From positions 147,122 to 211,121 of the forward strand of contig JAAGOF010000042.1 of assembly GCA_010645155.1 (NCBI GenBank): 64,000 bases of DNA, written 5' to 3'. The DNA comes from Tigriopus japonicus (taxonomy: Eukaryota; Arthropoda; Copepoda; Harpacticoida; Harpacticidae). Made by a program: the position numbers and the translations under genes. The notes below the pieces were generated by a model. That model searched no databases, was not told where the DNA came from, and saw nothing but the letters and a program-made list of their open reading frames with translations. Shown one piece after another: positions 57,549 through 64,000 of this stretch (its first letter is position 1; every line of letters starts with the position of its first letter).

Positions 57549-60284
57549 ATGGCGACCAAGTGCTTGAAAAAACTTGAAGGAGGAGACAAAGCAGTGGCTC
57601 TGAAGGCTATTTTGGTCCTCTTTGGGGTTGGCCTTCTTCCTCTTTCGAGTGGTGCCGGAGGAAGCACTCGACTCAAGGACATTGAAGAGAGCCAATTCAA
57701 AGACATGGTCGAAGACATTGGGTGAGCATGAAGCACCAACCAATGTCCTGGGATCGAATGGTTGATCTCGATCCACACCTCAGTCAGTGTCATGATTGGC
57801 AAGCTTTTTTTTGCTCCAGGCACATCCAGGAGGAATTCGAAGACCTTTTCACCGAGGACGATTTGCAAGCTATGGATCCCGACGAGTTGGCCTTCACTTG
57901 GTTTTCGTGAGTGGATCAGCGGGCAAACCATTTTTGGCCGTTTTTGATTACGTGCGAAAACAGATTGACGCAATTCCTCGCTTTTTTGCAAGATCAGGCG
58001 TTCGTTTCGCACCAATGAAAACATGAGGTTCTAAAGGTTCTCAAATGGGTAGACCGTTAAAGTTAGTGATGGACCGAAAGCGCTTTCGGCCAAAATTTCG
58101 GTTTCGGTTTCGGTTATGCCTACCGAAACCGAAAGCAGACAGGCACTATTAAGGATGGAATTTGACAAGGAAATCGAAAAATTTTTCGTCCTAAAACCTA
58201 TGAAATTTAAGTTTCCCGATTTTTCAAAATTTGCGACTATCCAACATCGAACACATGAGCAATTAGATTTTTAAGGTGTATTTTGGATTTATACAATTTT
58301 GTAGTCAGCTGCTTTCGGTTTCGGTTAAGCCCGCTTTCGGCCGAAACTTTCGGTTTCGGTTATGAGTCCTTTCGGTCCATCACTAGTTTAAGTAGTGAAT
58401 ACTAAAGAGGTTTCTGTAGGATATACCAGCAACGGAAACAATTTTCAAGAGACGTTACATCGTGCGGATTTCGGTTAGGGCACAATAAATCGTAAATGAA
58501 GAGCTATTCTTGCAAAGAGCCACATTTAAAGTTGATTTTAAGAAGACACTAAAAAACTGATGTTTGTGAGCAAGAATAAAGTTGATCGAGTTAGCCTTTC
58601 AAATTGTTTCAGAATCATAAAAACATTCGAAAAAAGTGAAATAGCTGCTCTAGGGAACCTGCTCTAGCTGGCATTAACCATTACGAGTGAGTCAGAAGAA
58701 GGACCTTTCACATTCTTAAGGTTTGCTAATATTTTGCAGCAAAAGAAAATCTTTCTTCATTCATTTTTCTTTTGACTTGTACATCGTTAGAATGTTCATG
58801 GTTTGGGACAGGGGTCCAAACTTTCAAATGGGTCCATTAAGTAAGGCCAGAGTAGTCAAGTGGTGGAAGGACATATATTAACGTAGAAAGGTTGTGTCCA
58901 TTGCAGAGCACGAAAGGTAAGGAGAAATGACAAGAGGTTGCCAATCATTAGCAACTCTTTATTATGGAATAAGCTACCCTGTCGAAACTTTTTGTTCTTG
59001 TCAAGAAGAATCTGGTTCTGTTTTCAACGGCTGGTTGGAAGTAAAAAAAAAATACTGTGCTTTATGTTGCTTTTACAAGGCCTACAGAATAGTTCCTGGA
59101 GCAAACGCGTTTGTTAATGACGCCTTGTGTCTTGGCAACGGTCGGGGTTTTTAAACACGTGCCATAAAAGTAATGCTGTTAAGGAACTTAACAATATTTG
59201 ATTATTTTTCACGTAAAGGCAAACAATATGCCAATCATATTGAATTGGTAGTGAAAAAAAAGTAAGACAAGTGACCAGGCATTGGGTGTTCCATTTTGTG
59301 CTTTGATGGTTGGGCTTTCTTGGTGTTGCAGAGCTCATGATGGCGATCAATCGGGGAGCTTGGATGGGCTTGAGCTCTTCAAATCCGTGATCCACAGCCA
59401 TGTCCCAGAGGCGGTCCCTCAAGCCACTGGAGGGTGGGCCGCCGAGCATCAGACCCAACCTCCAGAGATGACCATTCCACAAGAAGATATTGATGCCACG
59501 ACAGGTGTGTTACCTTAGAAATATTCCACAAACAAAGGCCTTGCTTCGCGCTCATGCGCTATTATCAACATGCATGTGTTCATTCAATCTGACATTTTTT
59601 CCGCGCGTTGAAGAGCCTTGCGTAGAACTGTGAAAAGTCATGGTAATGAATCGTTGGACTTGATTGGATGGCGATTTTCTCCAAATTGGAAGATTCTCAA
59701 ATTCTATTTATTTTATTTATTTCCAACGTTTTTGACGTCATTATCGTTATTTGCTAATTGACAGCTCGAATTAATTGATAAAGGTAGGAGTTATCGAACT
59801 GAAGCACAAATTATCGATGCCATTTACTAACTTGAATTTAAACGTCAAAAGAGAATCCAGTTGTTCCTAGATTTCTTCAACATCTTCTGTAAATCAAATC
59901 ACACCTTTATTTAGCTTATGGAGTACCAAATTTACCTAGATTTATTCAACATCTTTTGTAAATCAAATCACTGTAGCTTATGGAGTACCAAATTTACACC
60001 CAGAAGACTCGCGTCATGCAAGCGTAAATCATTTGTTGAGCACCAAAATGTAAGTGTACACGTACGTTTGTACACTACGTGTAAGCACGTGGTTATTTTT
60101 TGGCTGAGTGGCAAAGATGCACTATGTATGTCTCTTCCAGAGTTCTGCTCACGTTGTCGTACATACCATTTCAGGTCTGGTTGACGACCTTTTGGAAAAC
60201 CACGATTGGAACACGGATGGGTTCTTGGATTTTCCCGAATTCATGAGCTGCTTCTCGGAGAATAAGGAAAAACTGAAAATCTAG
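57549..60284 (+). CDS. MCFD2: MCFD2-like EF-hand protein
   Basis: MCFD2 is a small luminal calcium-binding protein that pairs with the lectin ERGIC-53 as a cargo receptor from ER to Golgi. The four exons are 57549-57721, 57820-57906, 59332-59504 and 60175-60284, giving 180 residues with consistent phases. A hydrophobic segment (ILVLFGVGLLPLSSGA, residues 23-38) follows a charged N-terminus and acts as signal peptide. EF-hand 1 is DGDQSGSLDGLE and EF-hand 2 is DWNTDGFLDFPE, both with the canonical ligand positions. The HIQEEFEDLF and FTWFSAHD stretches match the family's layout before the first hand. The inter-hand loop (Pro/Gln-rich) is longer than in vertebrate MCFD2. Intron 2 contains a hAT MITE and intron 3 a short tandem duplication. 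CGREF1, a relative, is less likely given the size. Confidence 0.88.
58064..58385 (+). mobile_element. hAT MITE, family C
   Basis: The 322-bp element has perfect 17-bp inverted ends TAGTGATGGACCGAAAG and flanks GTTAAAGT (58056-58063) and GTTTAAGT (58386-58393), matching at 7 of 8. Subterminal runs of TTTCGGTTTCGGTT occur on both sides. It lies inside intron 2 of the MCFD2-like gene. Confidence 0.92.
59866..59997 (+). repeat. Short tandem duplication
   Basis: Two units (59866-59934 and 59935-59997), both starting CCTAGATTT, then TTCAACATCTT, TGTAAATCAAATCAC and TTATGGAGTACCAAATTTAC. They differ by a few bases and a 6-bp indel. Located in intron 3 of the MCFD2-like gene. Confidence 0.85.
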
Positions 60285-60473
60285 ACACGGGCTCGAAGTT
60301 GGTCAAAATTGAGTTTGATTGTCCATTCAAGAGCAAAGGATCAGCCTTCGTTGCAACAACGAAATGACTTTCTGATATGAGCAATACCAAACTGTTTTAA
60401 TGTTAACCTTTTGTTCTTTCATATAACTGAAGTATGGCTCAACTTATTTCTTGATTTATCGTACAGATTACAT

Positions 60474-60479
60474 AATAAA
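60474..60479 (+). terminator. Polyadenylation signal AATAAA (MCFD2-like)
   Basis: The hexamer lies 190 bp after the stop codon. Confidence 0.55.
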
Positions 60480-61361
60480 GAAGAGAGGAGCGAAAATAGT
60501 TCTCCACAGAACTACAACTACATCTATCTTTACATTATACAGGGTGGTCCATAATCAACGTCCCCCAGATTTTGGTAGTAATTTGCGACTAAACAAGATG
60601 CCAAAGCGACTTTGTGGTAGAACTACCAGGAAAAGCAAAAGATTTTGTTTACTACGTTTCGGCAATTCAGTTACTATTAAGCTTTGTAATGTGCGCTCAA
60701 AGCTACGATGATTCTTAAAAATAGAGAGTGCATAATTATAGTGATGAAAACTCATAGTTTCTGAATAAGTCAGTCAATTTCGCCAAGGCTTGCCAGGAGT
60801 ATACCTAAAGATGTTTCCTTCAACTTGAATTTCTTCATTTTAGCGTGTCATTAATGTGTTTTGAGTAATTCTTTGTTTGACATGGGACACTAAATACGAA
60901 TGACCCTTTACACCCACCTAGAATCACTAAGCCTGATTTTAAATCCCATCATTTATAAAATTATTCCCATTAGTAGTTATGAAATAGGTTAAGTCCGCTT
61001 GGACGGATTAAAAGGAATTTAATTTGGTGTGTTTTTGTATATTGAATTGCAGAAAGAGCCGACGAGTAGGGACATTACAATTTTAAATGGCAAGGAACCA
61101 TGGTCTTTCAGAAACTAATACGTAGCCAAAAGGAAGCCAAAAGTGCAAAATGAAATGAATACATATGGATCAAGTGAAAAAGGATCAGAAGACAGTAGTG
61201 TACTACAAAAGCAATAAAGATGGAGCGTAGGATGAGCGAGACGAGAACTACTTGTATCTTAAGAGATGTAATGAGACCCGCCATATTTTTTCGTAAAGCT
61301 ATTCGTAAGGGATCAAACTGCGTCAGTCCGATCATTTAATCGATCACAATCACGAAGAGGA

Positions 61362-61428
61362 GATGCTAGTAGCGCATTTGATTAGCGGGTGACTGAGTAA
61401 TGCTCGGGTTCATGGGTTTGATCCCAAG
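61362..61428 (+). repeat. tRNA-derived SINE-like fragment
   Basis: TAGTAGCGCATTTGATTAG and a GGGTTTGATCCC block sit at spacing like the A and B boxes of RNA polymerase III tRNA promoters. No complete cloverleaf could be folded by eye, so it is more likely a SINE head or decayed tRNA than a gene. Confidence 0.3.
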
Positions 61429-61583
61429 TAGGGATGGGTGAGAAGCTGGTATCGGTGTCGAGATGTTGACACCTTTAAGGTTTCGTGATTTTTCAAAAAT
61501 ACGAAAAGAATACTTCAAACACTTTCAGAGCAGGTGTCGATGTCGAGGTCGGTGTCGATACCGTTGTTATCCTTATCCCGGGT
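61429..61583. mobile_element. Small element with inverted subterminal repeats
   Basis: GGTATCGGTGTCGAGATG near the left edge and GATGTCGAGGTCGGTGTCGATACC near the right are inverted relatives, and the outer GGGATGGG/TTATCCC ends are weakly paired. It resembles the design of the hAT MITEs (imperfect termini plus subterminal repeats). The target duplication is unclear. Confidence 0.4.
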
Positions 61584-62130
61584 CTTCCCCCTCCCTCTTT
61601 GAAGTCTAGCTCGTGTAGCTACACAAACCCAGAAAAGACCCCTTCAATCCTGAGTCACTAATGTGAATACACGACTTACGTAAATAGTTAATTGTAACCA
61701 TGACATATACGTAGTATAATTAGAGACATCCATGAGAAAGGATTTCTAACCATAAAGATAATCCATTAAGAATTATAACATATCATACCATAACATATGT
61801 GTAACACATATCATAAAGAGTCATTCCATAGGCATCAATAGCTAATTTTTTATAGTTTTTTACTGATGAAGCCCAACTTGCAATCTAGACCTGACCTTAA
61901 AGATATTAGTAAAATCAAAAATTAGTATCCTGGATCCGAAACTTGCCTCGTTGCGTTTGGAAATTTCCATACAAACTTAAAAAGCATTTTTAAGTGCCGT
62001 GAAAGTCATCTTCCCCGTTTAGCCTGAAGCGCATCAACATGAAACGAGAGCAAATCTTTCTTTTTTGGCATTTCAAAAAATATTGTATTTCGTTCGCATA
62101 TCCTCATATGTTCCCCAACAATAGCCCCTT

Positions 62131-62527
62131 TCATTCATCCATTTGGGCGCCATCCCCTCCAGTGGCATCCTCACCCACAGGTGTCAAACTCATCTCATCG
62201 AGCATCTCGGCCAAACTGATCTTGGGCACATCGCCACCCTCGGAATCGGTCTCGTCCACGGTCACTTTACGCATGTCTTTGTAGACGTTGACGTTGCGAC
62301 GAAGATCAGGATCCTCTTCCAAATCCTCAAGGAACGTGCAATACTCCTCGTTTTGCGAGGCCGTGTCTTGATGGAGGCCTTCCATATGCTTGAGACGCCA
62401 TTTGCGCTTCCGGTTTCGCAGCGATTTGTCGCCGAACACTTTCTTGACCAGGACCACATCCGGCAAGCGATCGGCGGGAATCTTCTCGAGGTACTTGTCG
62501 TTCACGTTGCTATTCTTGAGGTCGAAT
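62131..62527 (-). CDS. NMD3: NMD3, last coding exon only
   Basis: NMD3 is the nuclear export adaptor for the 60S ribosomal subunit, linking it to CRM1. Only the C-terminal ~130 residues are here. The exon begins at an acceptor (TGCGCAG/ATTCGAC) so that a codon split 2+1 precedes FDLKNSN, matching the family's GFDLxNxNxND. Further matches are RLPDVVLVKK, FLEDLEEDPDLRRNVNVYKD and the C-terminal DVPKISLAEMLDEMSL that carries the leucine-rich export signal. The ~370 N-terminal residues with the zinc-binding repeats are absent. On the same strand only 127 bp separate this acceptor from the Rab32/38 stop, so the remaining exons must lie beyond the window's right edge, past the Rab gene, or be lost. 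Confidence 0.9.
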
Positions 62528-62631
62528 CTGCGCAAAGCAAGTTAAAGAAGTTAATAATTATTCAGATGAAAAATGAGACATATAAGAAATGGTAAGAAAT
62601 ACACTCAGGGTCATGGGATCAAGCCAGGGCT

Positions 62632-62637
62632 TTTATT
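62632..62637 (-). terminator. Polyadenylation signal AATAAA (Rab32/38)
   Basis: AATAAA on minus lies 17 bp after the Rab stop codon and before the NMD3 acceptor, indicating that the Rab transcript ends here. Confidence 0.65.
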
Positions 62638-62654
62638 GAACAGGATTGACAAAC

Positions 62655-64000
62655 TTAACACGAGCAGTCGGAGCTTTTCTTGGGCTTCTTGCGTGTCTCC
62701 GAGGTCACGGTGATTCTGGGACCGAGTGTGGACTCATCCACGTGTCCATCGATCTCATCACCGATTTGGTGATGCTTCTTCCACCGTTCGTTGTCCAAGA
62801 TCTTTTGAATGAGTGCGTGAGCGGACTCTTCCACGTTGATATTGTCTTTGGCCGAAGCCTCGAAGTAGTCGACAAAGCCCCTTTGACGCACGAGTGTGTC
62901 GATGGCCTCTTGGGAGATGTTGTCCGATCGGGGTTGATCCGATTTGTTGCCCACGAGCACCACGGGAATGGGTCGACCATCGGGTAACGAGACCTTGCTG
63001 TCCAGGTCTTGTTTCCATTTATTCACACAATGAAAGGATTCTGCTCTCGTGGTGTCGAAGAGGATGAAGGCGCCCACCGAGTCTCGATAGTAGACGCGGG
63101 TCATACTACTGAATCGTTCTTGGCCTGATCACGAAACAAGTGTTGGAGGAAGGGATGGATGGCAATGAGATTTGAGTTCAGACCTGTCTCTATACGGCAT
63201 TCTATTTTAAGGGGGTCAAAAGTTCTTAATCCAATCTTTTTGGTCAGTAATTAGCTATTTTTAGGTTTAAAGTTAAAAAGCGGCACATGAAACCAAAATT
63301 GCTCCATGAAGGTTTAAAATTAGCGGAAAAGTCTGTTTTATTTGGGAAAGTTTTCTAACCTACAATGGTTAGTATAGTTTTTAAGCTAATGAAACTATTG
63401 CGTTGATTTGCCGTTGGTTAGCGAAGAATTCCAAGCGTTATTGATGCTTTCAACTCGTTCAATCAATATGGAATCGCCTTCTTCTAAGTGGTTATATTAA
63501 ATGTTTTCATATCAAGATTTCTTAGAATACGTCGATCACATGTTTTGACCAAAAGAAAAAAAATAGAAGGAACCGAAAGTGAAGCTCTCTTGCGGTCAAT
63601 AACTTTGCTTGAGAATAAGCTCAATTTTGCTCTCGTGATATTAAAAAATAACCCTATTTCAAAAAGTCAAAAGTACTTGGGGTACTCACCGACGCCAAAT
63701 TGGGTCAATCATTTCAAATCTTTAACAAGTACGCCCAAGAATTTAAAAAAATTTCTGGCCCTAACTGAAGCCTATTTTCCCCCCCGGTTCATCATCAGGG
63801 ATGATGATGATGATTGAAGTCCAAATCTCATTGCCATCCTCCATTTCTTGCCTGCAATGTCCCAAAGTTGAAGTCTGATCACGGTGGAGTCATCCCAGGA
63901 AATCATTTTGAGCGCGAAATCCACGCCGATCGTGGCTCGATAATTCTCACTGAAGAAGTTGTGCACATAGCGCTTGATGAAGGACGTTTTGCCTGTGCCG
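62655..64000 (-). CDS. RAB32: Rab32/Rab38-family GTPase (5' end outside window)
   Basis: This Rab GTPase family (lightoid in flies) serves lysosome-related organelles and mitochondria-linked traffic. The visible exons are 64000-63852 (continuing off the edge) and 63124-62655. The P-loop end GKTS, switch I YRATIGVDFALK and the family-diagnostic WDIAGQERF, with Ile in place of the usual Thr, are present; that last motif spans the splice. Then come NKSD, the SAKDNINVEE box typical of Rab32/38, and the C-terminal SDCSC, a double-cysteine geranylgeranylation motif. The intron starts with GC (CAG/GCAAGA) rather than GT, and its acceptor is GATCAG. NMD3's last exon follows 127 bp downstream on the same strand. 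Confidence 0.93.

Larger units (their letters stand above)
60285..62130. other. Intergenic spacer, MCFD2-like to NMD3
   Basis: No gene recognised. It contains the tRNA-like segment and the small inverted-end element listed separately. Confidence 0.4.

Noticed and set aside
61362..61428. Intact tRNA gene
   Set aside because: The B-box-like block is present, but acceptor and anticodon stems do not pair by eye; kept only as a SINE-like fragment.
1..64000. CRISPR array, rRNA genes, bacterial operons or phage genes
   Set aside because: No regularly spaced identical repeats with unique spacers, no rRNA-like conserved blocks, and all clear genes are spliced or typical eukaryotic ones.

Overview
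The window is nuclear DNA from a metazoan, most likely an arthropod and possibly a copepod-type crustacean. The support is spliced genes with GT-AG introns, AATAAA polyadenylation signals, an animal gene set (DPF/requiem, MCFD2, Rab32/38, FERRY3) and cut-and-paste and LINE relics; the copepod suggestion is an inference. No operon in the bacterial sense, CRISPR array, rRNA gene or convincing intact tRNA gene was seen. A 167-base run of N (46854-47020) marks an assembly gap.

Layout. 1-5400 is a transposon graveyard: a P-element-like transposase relic (about 1441-3222) split by a hAT insertion (2126-2834), then a frameshifted LINE relic (3284-5353, minus). 7202-12036 holds eIF6 (+) and NOP56 (-), both ribosome-biogenesis genes. 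13063-14509 holds two adjacent foldback elements. 14947-20000 holds a two-exon acyl-CoA dehydrogenase (+), then three minus-strand genes: TBCC, the small subunit of serine palmitoyltransferase, and RNA polymerase subunit RPABC4. 20000-25800 is mainly repeats, including an 880-bp hAT element with a perfect 8-bp target duplication. 25830-29963 holds PSMB6 (+), the 3' exon of SDE2 (-) and an apparently intronless FERRY3/C12orf4 (-). 30734-32413 holds two opposite-facing copies of the hAT family seen at 2126. 34327-43930 is a seven-exon DPF gene (+). 44720-45629 encodes an unrecognised secreted cysteine-containing protein (-). 46000-57000 is gene-poor, with the gap and a second LINE fragment. 57204-60284 holds a 55-residue membrane protein and a four-exon MCFD2-like EF-hand gene (+). 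The window ends with the last exon of NMD3 (-) and a Rab32/38 gene (-) that runs off the right edge.

The intact genes are mostly housekeeping: 60S subunit maturation and export (eIF6, NMD3), box C/D snoRNP (NOP56), proteasome, RNA polymerases, tubulin folding, sphingolipid synthesis, and ER-to-Golgi and endosomal traffic (MCFD2, Rab32/38, FERRY3). They are not one pathway.

The most unusual structure is three tight same-strand pairs (SPTSS-TBCC, FERRY3-SDE2, Rab32-NMD3) with only about 100-130 bp between the upstream stop and the downstream coding sequence. In two of them the downstream partner begins at a splice acceptor in mid-protein, so a complete gene appears to lie between its exons.
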